Shown here piece by piece: positions 1 to 6,696 of a stretch of 44,736 bases of DNA. Source of the stretch: a virus. How positions within the stretch are numbered: position 1 is the first letter of the stretch; each line of letters opens with the position of its first letter. The stretch is taken from positions 1-44,736 of the IMG/VR virus record IMGVR_UViG_3300050821_007174; one strand, written 5' to 3'. Below the pieces are notes generated by a model, which worked only from the letters and a program-made list of their open reading frames with translations, had not been told where the DNA came from and made no database searches. The position numbers and the translations under genes are program-made.

Positions 1-97
1 GAAGGTCATCATCACCGAACTCTGCGATGCGCTGGTTTACCTTGAACTCACTAAGGTTCAGCAGCTTGCGTATCACGACAATACTCACTTGATCCAA
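1..97. repeat. Terminal direct repeat, left copy
   Basis: These 97 bases are identical to 44640-44736. An open reading frame runs unbroken across the join, which is what a circular molecule cut at an arbitrary point gives. I infer an assembly overlap on a circular or circularly permuted genome rather than a true phage terminal repeat, because the repeat starts and ends inside a gene and its length looks like an assembler word size. Confidence 0.9.
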
Positions 98-121
98 CGC
101 GCACGGGAGGCGGCACGATGA
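1..121 (+). CDS. 3' part of a 96-residue hypothetical protein crossing the circular join
   Basis: This is the C-terminal 40 codons of the gene that starts at 44470. Joined, it encodes 96 residues ending in REAAR, with its TGA (119-121) overlapping the next ATG (118) in an ATGA arrangement typical of this genome. The protein is charged and probably helical and contains an internal repeat of IxELCDAL. No function is recognised. It lies at the end of the operon that holds RecT and leads into the small genes before the acyltransferase. Confidence 0.7.
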   Translation, partial: KVIITELCDALVYLELTKVQQLAYHDNTHLIQRAREAAR

Positions 122-441
122 GCGAAATTCAGGAGAAAGACGCCGAGATCGCGCGCCTGAAAGCCGAACAGAAGGACTTTGAGCGCAAGACAAACGCTCT
201 CCTAGCATCCATGGAAGCGGCGACGATCACCATCAAAAGGCTTAAGGATCCCGAATATGGCGTTGACCCGGACACTTACCAAACCATGAACGAGATCTAC
301 ATCCAACAGATCACTCGCCGTAGCCAGATCATTCGCGAGCTCCTCGAGTGGATTGCGGACCAATTGCCGATCGAGCAATACCTGGAAGCGGACGAGCGCG
401 GCCGCGCACTCTGGGACCGAGCAAGCGAGGCAATCGAATGA
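118..441 (+). CDS. Hypothetical coiled-coil protein, 107 residues
   Basis: The start ATG overlaps the stop of the preceding gene (ATGA). The N-terminal 50 residues are rich in Lys, Glu and Arg with heptad-like spacing, followed by a hydrophobic helix around residues 68-82 (IIRELLEWIADQL) and an acidic end. It has no recognised domain or signal peptide. It sits between the gene crossing the join and a small membrane protein, all translationally coupled. The function is unknown; a coiled-coil adaptor is possible but is inference only. Confidence 0.7.
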   Translation: MSEIQEKDAEIARLKAEQKDFERKTNALLASMEAATITIKRLKDPEYGVDPDTYQTMNEIYIQQITRRSQIIRELLEWIADQLPIEQYLEADERGRALWDRASEAIE

Positions 442-584
442 ACTGGACCGAAATTGTTCTTTGGGCGCTTTGGTCTCTGTTGGGATTACTTCTCTGGACG
501 TTGCTCGGATTTGGGCTGTGCATGTTTTTCGGCCCACGAATCTTCGGGCCACGCGGCAAGCATGACGACGAGGACAAGCCGTGA
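438..584 (+). CDS. Small single-pass membrane protein, 48 residues
   Basis: The ATG at 438 overlaps the previous stop (ATGA) and the stop TGA (582-584) overlaps the GTG of the acyltransferase at 581. Residues 5-32 form one strongly hydrophobic, Trp- and Leu-rich segment, followed by a charged tail ending in KHDDEDKP, so one transmembrane helix with a charged C-terminus is expected. The tight coupling to the integral-membrane acyltransferase suggests a partner or accessory role, which is inference. A longer reading from 348 exists but would overlap the preceding gene heavily. Confidence 0.65.
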   Translation: MNWTEIVLWALWSLLGLLLWTLLGFGLCMFFGPRIFGPRGKHDDEDKP

Positions 585-1525
585 GAAATCTTTACTTGGA
601 CGTTGCCCGCGGGCTCTTCTGTTGGGGCGTCGTCGTCATCCATGTCTGCTGGTTTGCCGGGATCCGCGGCTTGCCCTTCGAGCTCGCCGGCAATTATTGC
701 GTGCAAGGGTTCATGATCTTGTCCGGGTACGTGATCACTCAGCTGGTGCTGACCAAACGCGAGCCATACGGGCAATACATCCTACGCAGAGCCTTCCGCC
801 TCTATCCGGCCTACCTTGTCGCCCTGGCTTTCAGCGTTCTGCTCTCTCTGGGCACGCCTGATCTTTTGGCCCATCTGGTTGCTCACCTGACGTTGCTACA
901 CGGTCTTATCCCAGATTCTGTCTTGCCCAATAGCGCGCTGTCGCTCCTGGTTCCGGCCTGGTCGATTAGTCTCGAATTTCAGTTCTACCTGATCCTACCG
1001 TTGGTCCTCTGGTTCATCGCCCGTTACAGGTTTTTAGGCCTGGTGGCGCTCTGGGGTGCGGCGCTCGTCCTCTGTCATCGCCCATTCTCGGACTGGATGA
1101 ATGAGGGTTGGTCGTCTATTGGAGGATTTTTACCTCAGCGCTTCGCCTGGTTCTTGACGGGGATTACCGCCTGTATCTTCATTCAATCGCCTCGCCTAAT
1201 CGGTGCGCCTGAACGAAACAGGATCGCAGGCCCGCCGGCTGGCATCCGATTTGGGCGCCTGGTCCGCGCTGGCGAGATTAGTTATTCCACCTACCTGATC
1301 CATTTCCCGATGCTGGCAGCCTGGAGCCTCCTTCTCCCGCCCGACTGGCATCCGCTTTTGAAGCTCCTCTGCCTGGCCGGCGTTTTGCCGATGGTCTATG
1401 CGGCTAGCGAGATTCTCTATCAGACGGTGGAAAAGCCTGGGATGGCTTTAGGAAAAAGGATCCCGATCAAAAAACTGGAGGCTCAAATAACGCATGGAAA
1501 TGAACGGCTACATTGCAGGTTTTAG
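581..1525 (+). CDS. Acyltransferase 3 family membrane protein (O-acyltransferase, OafA/WecH-like)
   Basis: This 314-residue multi-pass membrane protein belongs to the acyltransferase 3 family, whose members move acetyl or other acyl groups onto lipopolysaccharide or peptidoglycan sugars. The family signature is visible: LDVARG near residue 6, with R10 and H21 in the R-x10-H arrangement important in this family, RLYPAYLVAL near residue 70, PAWSISLEFQFYL with its Glu near the middle, and GEISYSTYLIHFP near residue 230. It starts with GTG overlapping the preceding stop. It is shorter than the usual 340-400 residues. In phages such enzymes are known for O-antigen (serotype) conversion that blocks superinfection; here that role is inferred. 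Confidence 0.9.
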   Translation: MRNLYLDVARGLFCWGVVVIHVCWFAGIRGLPFELAGNYCVQGFMILSGYVITQLVLTKREPYGQYILRRAFRLYPAYLVALAFSVLLSLGTPDLLAHLVAHLTLLHGLIPDSVLPNSALSLLVPAWSISLEFQFYLILPLVLWFIARYRFLGLVALWGAALVLCHRPFSDWMNEGWSSIGGFLPQRFAWFLTGITACIFIQSPRLIGAPERNRIAGPPAGIRFGRLVRAGEISYSTYLIHFPMLAAWSLLLPPDWHPLLKLLCLAGVLPMVYAASEILYQTVEKPGMALGKRIPIKKLEAQITHGNERLHCRF

Positions 1526-1592
1526 CGTCTTTTGCTGGGTGATAACGATCGCAATCTGGGGTGCGATCGCTTTGATCCGCTTCCTAAAATGA
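1494..1592 (+). CDS. Tiny membrane protein, 32 residues
   Basis: The ATG lies inside the 3' end of the acyltransferase in another frame. The peptide starts MEMNGYIAG and is essentially one transmembrane helix ending in RFLK. Its TGA overlaps the ATG of the next gene at 1589, so the reading is locked into the overlap chain of this operon. It may be an acyltransferase accessory peptide. Confidence is limited by its size. Confidence 0.5.
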   Translation: MEMNGYIAGFSVFCWVITIAIWGAIALIRFLK

Positions 1593-1948
1593 GATTCGAT
1601 CCACCACGGTACGCCACCCTCGTTGGGGATGAGGTGGTCGAATGTTCGCTCGAGCGATGGATTAAACAGCGCGGAATGGTGTCGGACCCACGTCAACGCA
1701 TCGTCAAGCAGGAAATCGTGGGCGATCGCTTCTGGGTCAGCACGGTGTTCCTCGGCCTCAACCACGGTTTGGGCGACGAAGCGCTTTGGTTTGAAACGAT
1801 GATCTTTGACGTGTACTCGCGAGACGAGCAACACGGGTACCCGGAGAACATTTATTGCGAGCGCTACTCGACGCTGGTAGAAGCCAGGCGTGGTCACCAG
1901 GTTGCCGTCGAGTACGCTCGAAAACTTTTAGCCGACCAACCCAAATGA
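1589..1948 (+). CDS. Phage hypothetical protein, 119 residues
   Basis: I chose the ATG at 1589 because it overlaps the previous stop; a frame open from 1532 has no better start. The central part reads STVFLGLNHGLG...LWFETMIF and later RYSTLVEARRGHQ. That pattern, from memory, recurs in small uncharacterised phage proteins that keep a Phe-Glu-Thr-Met core and a Tyr-Ser-Thr...Gly-His end. No catalytic motif is evident. It overlaps the following nuclease gene by four bases. Confidence 0.75.
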   Translation: MRFDPPRYATLVGDEVVECSLERWIKQRGMVSDPRQRIVKQEIVGDRFWVSTVFLGLNHGLGDEALWFETMIFDVYSRDEQHGYPENIYCERYSTLVEARRGHQVAVEYARKLLADQPK

Positions 1949-3069
1949 CCGACCTGATCGATCCCGAGCGCTTAGATTTGACCAGTGCTTCCGGCGCTCA
2001 CGCTCGCCGGCGTTGCGGCGGTCAATACCAACTAATCCGGCATTTGAGACGGACTGGTCAGCTCAAAACTCGTTCCTCCAAAGACTCCATCTTCGGCAAT
2101 CGCGTCCATTCCGGGTGGGCCGGCGAAAAGCTCGCGCTGACACCTTTCGAGGCTGAGACGCTCGAGAAAATGCAGCGCCTGGAACAAATGCTCTTGACCG
2201 ATTGGGCCGCCGGCCGTGAAGTCGCGCTCTTCGCTCGGGAACAACGCTTATGGCTGCACACTGGCATCACGCCTCTGCATAGCGGCCGCTACGATGTCGC
2301 GTACGTCACTACGGATTTCAGCGCGATGCTGATTATCGATGGCAAAACCTTAATGCATCCCGTGGCTCCCGCGGATACCAACGATCAATTGCGCGAGCTG
2401 GTAGCACTAGCCCATTACAATTATCCGGCGATTAAGACCTTCACGGTCGCCATTATCCAGCCTCACGTTGAGCGACCAACCAGCATGGCAACCTACGACG
2501 AGCTGGAGGCAGAGCTTGCATTGCGTTTGTTGCGTTGGCATTTGAACGACATTGCATCTCTGGATCTCCCGCGGATCTACGGCGAGTGGTGCCGCTACTG
2601 TCCCGCAATGGAATTTTGCCCGGAAGCCAAGGCGGGCATCGAGCCGATCTTGGCCCATCAATTCGAGCGGGAACCGGAATCCGCAAAACTGGTCTTAACG
2701 ATCGGAAAGGAAGGAGCCGACTTTATCCGGCGCCTGGTCGCCGCCAAAGCCCTCTGCGAAAGCTTGCTTTCGGCCTACAAGGCGTTTTTAGAAGAAAACC
2801 CTGACCAGATACCGGGTTTCGTCTTAAAGCCCGGCAAATCCAAACGGGCGATTCGCGATGTCCAATCCGCTTTTGACGTTTTGGATGGCACGGTCAGCCT
2901 CAAGGATTTCTTGGAATGCGCTAGTGTCAGCGTGACCAAATTGCAATCCGCTTTCGGTGCCGCGACCGGGACGAAAGGCAAACTTTTGCGCGAGGCATTT
3001 AATGCTCGACTTGACGACGTTCTGGAGTGGAAAACAGACGCTCCACAACTCGAGGATACCGAGCAATAG
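1945..3069 (+). CDS. PD-(D/E)XK exonuclease, DUF2800/Cas4-like
   Basis: This is a 374-residue nuclease of the RecB/Cas4-like superfamily. Visible features are a substrate-side segment with GNRVHSGWAGEK, the acidic GRYDVAYV strand followed by IIDGKT (the D...D-x-K catalytic pattern), an AIIQPHV strand, and the Cys cluster EWCRYCPAMEFC near residue 215. Such clusters bind iron-sulphur or zinc in DUF2800/Cas4 proteins. The start ATG at 1945 overlaps the previous stop. With RecT at 42639 it would form the exonuclease half of a two-component recombination system, though the pair is split by the acyltransferase cassette. The exact family assignment is from pattern memory. Confidence 0.8.
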   Translation: MTDLIDPERLDLTSASGAHARRRCGGQYQLIRHLRRTGQLKTRSSKDSIFGNRVHSGWAGEKLALTPFEAETLEKMQRLEQMLLTDWAAGREVALFAREQRLWLHTGITPLHSGRYDVAYVTTDFSAMLIIDGKTLMHPVAPADTNDQLRELVALAHYNYPAIKTFTVAIIQPHVERPTSMATYDELEAELALRLLRWHLNDIASLDLPRIYGEWCRYCPAMEFCPEAKAGIEPILAHQFEREPESAKLVLTIGKEGADFIRRLVAAKALCESLLSAYKAFLEENPDQIPGFVLKPGKSKRAIRDVQSAFDVLDGTVSLKDFLECASVSVTKLQSAFGAATGTKGKLLREAFNARLDDVLEWKTDAPQLEDTEQ

Positions 3070-3070
3070 G

Positions 3071-3181
3071 ATGTCGCCACGCCTTGAATGGGGATTGTTT
3101 ATTGGGCTCATAGTCTTGATCTTGAGCTCAACCATCTTGTTTATCTGGTTTGCTTACTGCTACAACTGCGAGGCATGGTGA
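3071..3181 (+). CDS. Tiny membrane protein, 36 residues
   Basis: The ATG is one base after the nuclease stop. The peptide MSPRLEWGLF is followed by a long hydrophobic stretch (IGLIVLILSSTILFIWF) and a short CYNCEAW tail, giving one clear transmembrane helix. The stop overlaps the start of the next gene at 3175. The role is unknown; it resembles the other tiny membrane proteins of this early region in size and coupling. Confidence 0.55.
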   Translation: MSPRLEWGLFIGLIVLILSSTILFIWFAYCYNCEAW

Positions 3182-3456
3182 AATGCCTCCTGCGCGCCTT
3201 CTATCGATTCTGTGATCACCTGGACGAGCTAATGCTGGTCTATTGCGAGTATGATCGGCATAAAGCGCGGACCAAGGCGTATCACCAAACCTTAAAAGCA
3301 CAACTGACACCAATCCCCCTTTTTGGTGGCCCACATGATGGTGATCAAATGCAATATGCCGGCTTGGTTATCCGTTTTGCTCTTTATCCCGAAGGTGCCT
3401 ATTTTTTTGATGGCGAACGGTATAAATGGACCGAGCAAGCAATACCGTGTGAATAA
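3175..3456 (+). CDS. Hypothetical protein with GGPHDG motif, 93 residues
   Basis: It begins MVKCLLRAFYRF, overlapping the end of the preceding tiny gene. The C-terminal half contains PLFGGPHDGDQMQY and ends in YFFDGERYKWTEQ. This layout (a GGPHDG turn, then a short beta-rich tail with Tyr) recurs in uncharacterised small phage and actinobacterial proteins, from memory. There is no transmembrane segment or catalytic motif. The function is unknown. Confidence 0.65.
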   Translation: MVKCLLRAFYRFCDHLDELMLVYCEYDRHKARTKAYHQTLKAQLTPIPLFGGPHDGDQMQYAGLVIRFALYPEGAYFFDGERYKWTEQAIPCE

Positions 3457-3602
3457 GAAAGAGTAACTTTTCGCTTGGCTCGGCTCGCGCCTGCAGTGCA
3501 AAGTTTGAGCTCCCCACAAAGGAGCTTCAAATCTCCACTAACGCGCTGAAAAGACTTTTAAAAACCTTCCCGCTCGAAGTCGTTCCGTTCACTGAGGCTT
3601 AG
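3453..3602 (+). other. Intergenic stretch with an open frame lacking a normal start
   Basis: Between the genes at 3175-3456 and 3653-4003 there are about 196 bases. One frame stays open to TAG at 3602 and ends KRLLKTFPLEVVPFTEA, which looks protein-like. It has no ATG, GTG or TTG start, only ATA at 3453, directly after the stop of the upstream gene. It may be a decayed gene end, a frameshifted extension or chance. Confidence 0.25.
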
Positions 3603-3652
3603 CGTTGCCTATTTGAACTTTGAACGCCGGCTTCGGGCGGGACTCTTTTTTT

Positions 3653-4003
3653 ATGAGTATTTTCAGTCAACCCTCCCTGCCCGATTACGGTCCAGGTAAA
3701 GAGTATTTCCTGGTCGATAGTGACCAATTGCGTCAACTGATCCTCGATTGGTCCCCGGATATCCGACGTGACGCCAACCGGATGGAGGACATGATTCGCG
3801 AATTGGTAAAGACCGAACGCGAAAAAGCTGGACTCGAGCGACCAGAGGTCAAAGCAACGCTCGAGCTCAATCAAAACAAGCGCAGTAATTCGGACTGCGA
3901 TTATATCGGCAAAATGCGTGTCGCCGCAAAGGTCTATAGCGCCAAAGCTTGGATTGCCCCGGGTGCCCGGTTCATCAATGTGACTTTCGATTCCACCCTG
4001 TGA
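3653..4003 (+). CDS. Hypothetical protein, 116 residues
   Basis: I chose the ATG at 3653 (MSIFSQPSLP); a TTG at 3620 would add eleven residues. There is no clear ribosome site for either. The product is mixed alpha/beta, with a DWSPDIRRDANRMEDMIRELV helix region and a C-terminal beta-type segment ending INVTFDSTL. It directly precedes the helicase gene (20-base gap), which suggests a replication-related role, but no family is recognised. Confidence 0.6.
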   Translation: MSIFSQPSLPDYGPGKEYFLVDSDQLRQLILDWSPDIRRDANRMEDMIRELVKTEREKAGLERPEVKATLELNQNKRSNSDCDYIGKMRVAAKVYSAKAWIAPGARFINVTFDSTL

Positions 4004-4023
4004 AGACAAGGAAGATTATCCCA

Positions 4024-5169
4024 ATGTATGATCCGACTTTGCGGACCAATCCGCTGGTAGAGTTACACGAGAAGACCGAAACCTTTGCCTTGTCCGGACG
4101 CAGTCTCCATGACTTTCTGGACATCGTGATCGATCCAGGCACCAACCTGCTCGGCAACCGCTGGCTCACTCGGGAAGGTTCGCTCTTTGTCGTAGCCCCT
4201 AGCGGACACGGTAAGAGCTCGTTCAGTATCCAGTGCGCGATCCATTGGGCGCTTGGACGCGTCGCTTTCGGAATCAAACCCGCCAGACCGTTGCGAATCC
4301 TCCTCTTGGAAAGTGAAGACGATGACGCTGACAACTCCTCCTTTGTCCAGGTCTTGCGCACCATGAACCTCACCTCCGAAGAGCTCGACTTGCTCCACGC
4401 CAATACCAGACTCGAATTCCGGCGCGATTTGGCCGGCAACCGGTTCTTTACCGCAATTGATCAATTCCTCGACCAATACCAAGCCGATATCCTCCTGATC
4501 AACCCCCTGACCGGCTTTTGCACCATCGATTTGAAGGACGAAACCCAAATGAACGAGTTTTTGCGCAACCGCTTGAATGCCGTCATGGCTAAGCATCGCT
4601 GCGCCCCGGTCATCGTCGCTCACATGCCAAAAACCCAAGTCGCTCAACTCCAAGACAAAGAGTGGTACGAATGGATGTACATCCTCTCAGGTTGCGTCAC
4701 CCTAACCAATTGGGCCCGCGCCATCCTGGTCTTTGTCCCCTCCAGCGTCCGCGGAACTTACCGCTTCATCACCGCTAAACGCCCAGCCCAAAGCGGTTGG
4801 CTCGAGCCCGAATACTATTTCCAGCATTCCAAGGAAGTTATCCATCAACCCGGCGGCAATGAACTCGAGGTCATTCAATGGATCCCTGCCTACGAAGCGC
4901 AAATCCTCGAGGCTCGCCCCGAACCTAAAACTCGGAAAAGCAAAAAGACCGATGTCTCCGAAGCCCTCATCCATTCCAAAATGAGCCCTCTCGAAGAGTT
5001 TTCCCGCGAATCCTTCATCGCTTGGGCCAAAGACCAATTCAAACTCGGTTACCACCTCGCCGATACCTACCGCAAATCAATGGTCCACAACCAACTCATC
5101 CAAGAAATCCTCGGCGATCCTAAAGGCGCTGCTACCCCTAAAACTTATCGCAAACTTCCCAAACCTTAA
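4024..5169 (+). CDS. RepA-like AAA ATPase / replicative helicase (AAA_25 type)
   Basis: This 381-residue RecA-fold ATPase resembles RSF1010 RepA and the hexameric helicase-like AAA_25 family. Walker A is APSGHGKSS (K64, S65). The Walker B strand is ADILLINPL, with Asn160 where an Asp is expected. The motif VIVAHMPK (H200) matches the sensor region, and SGCVTLTNWARAILVF matches the arginine-bearing strand of RepA-like proteins. The C-terminal 100 residues are basic and probably contact DNA or a partner. I chose the ATG at 4024. The gene lies immediately left of the TGGACA box cluster, a typical place for an origin-acting helicase. The coding strand becomes strongly C-rich towards its 3' end. 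Confidence 0.8.
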   Translation: MYDPTLRTNPLVELHEKTETFALSGRSLHDFLDIVIDPGTNLLGNRWLTREGSLFVVAPSGHGKSSFSIQCAIHWALGRVAFGIKPARPLRILLLESEDDDADNSSFVQVLRTMNLTSEELDLLHANTRLEFRRDLAGNRFFTAIDQFLDQYQADILLINPLTGFCTIDLKDETQMNEFLRNRLNAVMAKHRCAPVIVAHMPKTQVAQLQDKEWYEWMYILSGCVTLTNWARAILVFVPSSVRGTYRFITAKRPAQSGWLEPEYYFQHSKEVIHQPGGNELEVIQWIPAYEAQILEARPEPKTRKSKKTDVSEALIHSKMSPLEEFSRESFIAWAKDQFKLGYHLADTYRKSMVHNQLIQEILGDPKGAATPKTYRKLPKP

Positions 5170-5176
5170 AATCATC

Positions 5177-5338
5177 TGGACACTGTCCTCCAAAACGATC
5201 GCCACAACGCTGTCCAAATAACCAACACCCCCTTCGGGGGTTATGTTGGATTTGGACACCGTGCGTCGATTTGCGCGACGTTGTCCAGTTTGGACACTGT
5301 CCAACGGTGTCCAATAAAGCTTAACTGGACACTGGACA
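5177..5338. repeat. Cluster of TGGACA/TGTCCA boxes, proposed origin or operator
   Basis: Nine exact copies of TGGACA or its complement lie within 162 bases: 5177-5182, 5211-5216, 5253-5258, 5282-5287, 5291-5296, 5298-5303, 5308-5313, 5326-5331 and 5333-5338, plus a partial at 5184-5188. Two form palindromes, GGACACTGTCC (5178-5188) and the perfect 15-mer TTGGACACTGTCCAA (5290-5304). Chance would give about 0.1 copies. The cluster fills the gap between the helicase gene and the next gene. It could be iterons of a replication origin or multiple operators of a repressor; the adjacent skew switch favours an origin. Confidence 0.75.
5222..5249 (+). other. Stable hairpin inside the box cluster
   Basis: CCAAC and ACCCCC (5222-5232) pair with GGGGGT and GTTGG (5236-5241, 5245-5249) around a TTC loop, with a TAT bulge. 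There is no T run after it, so a classical intrinsic terminator is doubtful. Given its place among the TGGACA boxes, it may be part of the origin or end helicase transcription. Confidence 0.5.
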
Positions 5339-5342
5339 ACGT

Positions 5343-5666
5343 ATGCTCAATCTCGTCATCAATCCCCGCGGTTACTTCATCCTCTCTAAAATCAATGCCA
5401 AAGGCCAACGCCCTATCCGCATCATCTTCCCTCCTCACGCTAAATACCTCGCTCTCGCCGCTTTAGAGCGCACCGTTTTGTACCTTAAGTACGTCAATCG
5501 GAATCCCACCACTAGTGCCTTGATCCAAATGATGACCGGTCATCAAATTCCAGAGCGCAGACCAACACATATGCGCGAGGGAAACACCAGGAAAGTTCCG
5601 CGTGGAACACGGAGAAAAAAGCGAGCGTTTGATCAAGTAATTGACAAGTCAGAGCACCAGTCCTAG
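5343..5666 (+). CDS. Hypothetical basic protein, 107 residues
   Basis: The ATG lies five bases after the last TGGACA box. The N-terminal two thirds look compact (LVINPRGYFILSK, then AALERTVLYLKYV). The C-terminal 35 residues are strongly basic (RKVPRGTRRKKR), which suggests DNA or RNA contact. Codons in the first half are extremely C-rich and G-poor (27 C and 8 G in 5401-5460) and this bias reverses near the 3' end. It could be a regulator or initiator acting at the box cluster, which is inference; no family is recognised. Confidence 0.55.
   Translation: MLNLVINPRGYFILSKINAKGQRPIRIIFPPHAKYLALAALERTVLYLKYVNRNPTTSALIQMMTGHQIPERRPTHMREGNTRKVPRGTRRKKRAFDQVIDKSEHQS
5642..5651 (+). promoter_or_regulatory. 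TGACAAGTCA motif, copy 1
   Basis: One of four exact copies of this near-palindromic 10-mer in the genome (others at 14201, 33792 and 38129). This one overlaps the 3' end of the gene at 5343 and lies about 140 bases before the late block. Confidence 0.3.
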
Positions 5667-5744
5667 GGCGAACGCGCTTGGTCAAAGCGTACATAGGGGG
5701 GAGGGGGTCGATGCCGAGCCGGCCGGCCCGCGGCGCGACCGGTC

Positions 5745-5773
5745 TTGACGTTGCGAAAATTTCCTCCTATGTC
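5745..5773 (+). promoter_or_regulatory. Possible promoter before the late block
   Basis: TTGACG (5745-5750) and TATGTC (5768-5773) are separated by 17 bases in the 121-base gap before the first late gene at 5788. The -35 box is good and the -10 box weak. The preceding 40 bases are very GC-rich (GGCCGGCCCGCGG around 5720). Confidence 0.35.
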
Positions 5774-5787
5774 CGATCATAGCGATC

Positions 5788-6696
5788 ATGCATTTTCACG
5801 ACAACAAAGGGATGATGGACAAGTGGCATGACTATTGGGAAGCGTGTGGGTGTGAGCCGCAAGCTAGGGGAGGGGTGTTACCTAGGCCGTTAGACAGTCG
5901 GCATGTGAGTGCGTTGTTGTATATGCAATGGGCGAGGGGTATGGGGAGAGAGGTGATTAGTCCGTTAGACGATTGGGGAAAAGAGTTAGTAGAGATGAGT
6001 GAGGGAAAAGCGAAGGGAGGGAGTGTATACGACAGATTATTGGAAGGGTTAGAAGGGGTAGAAGTGAGGTGGGTGAGTATCAAGTTATGGACGCCATTAG
6101 AGAGGGCGGCGGTGGCGAAATGGGTAAGGATAGAGGAGTATTTGCAGGAGAGGGGAAGGTTACGGAGGGAGAAGGCGAGGTTAGCGAAGAAGCGGAAGGA
6201 GATCTATCGGGAACGGATGGAGCGGATTAGGGGAGGGAATAAGAGGCGAGGTGGGCGAGTATTAGCGAGTGTGGAGGAGTTAGAGGGGAGGGCGATGGAG
6301 TGTGAGAGGGCGGTGGTGCGGGGGGAAGGGCGGATGGCGAGTATGCGGGCGGCGAAGTACTGGAATCAAGCGGAGATAAGGAGGAAAGAGATAGAGATGG
6401 CGAGGAAGAAGGGTGGAGAAATAGAAGGGGTAAAAGGGATAAAGGAGGATGGAGGACTTGAACTGGAGCGGGTGGAGAGTGTTAGGCCGGAGGTAGAGTT
6501 AGAGGTGATACGGGTGGGGCCGAACCCGCGGATTTTGGTATGTCGATACAAGATATTAGCGGAAGAATTATTGGTGAAGTTAAAGGTTCATAGTACCCTG
6601 AAGTTTGTTAAGGGGATGCGGATTAGGATGCGAGAGGAGGAAGGAGAGGAATGGGAATACACTGGCAACCTCCCCCGGCACAAGGGGCGTTGGTAG
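5788..6696 (+). CDS. Hypothetical protein, 302 residues, upstream of large terminase
   Basis: This is the first gene of the late block, overlapping the large terminase by 46 bases. The central part (about residues 110-215) is a long, highly charged Arg/Lys/Glu-rich helix, probably coiled coil; the C-terminus (RPEVELEVIRVGPNPRIL) looks beta-rich. By position it could be a small-terminase or packaging protein, but no HTH or family signature was recognised and a better small-terminase candidate lies at 37416. The coding strand is extraordinarily purine-rich: 5941-6000 has 24 G and 3 C, with Leu as TTA, Arg as AGG and Gly as GGG. ATG 5788 is used here; MM at 5812-5817 is an alternative. Confidence 0.65.
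   Translation: MHFHDNKGMMDKWHDYWEACGCEPQARGGVLPRPLDSRHVSALLYMQWARGMGREVISPLDDWGKELVEMSEGKAKGGSVYDRLLEGLEGVEVRWVSIKLWTPLERAAVAKWVRIEEYLQERGRLRREKARLAKKRKEIYRERMERIRGGNKRRGGRVLASVEELEGRAMECERAVVRGEGRMASMRAAKYWNQAEIRRKEIEMARKKGGEIEGVKGIKEDGGLELERVESVRPEVELEVIRVGPNPRILVCRYKILAEELLVKLKVHSTLKFVKGMRIRMREEEGEEWEYTGNLPRHKGRW

Noticed and set aside
1-97. True physical terminal repeat of a linear phage
   Set aside because: The repeat lies inside a single gene that reads through the join, with no flanking packaging features, so an assembly overlap is simpler.
4063-4653. 196-residue - frame opposite the helicase
   Set aside because: Fully antisense to a convincing ATPase gene with Walker A and sensor motifs; composition typical of a complementary frame.
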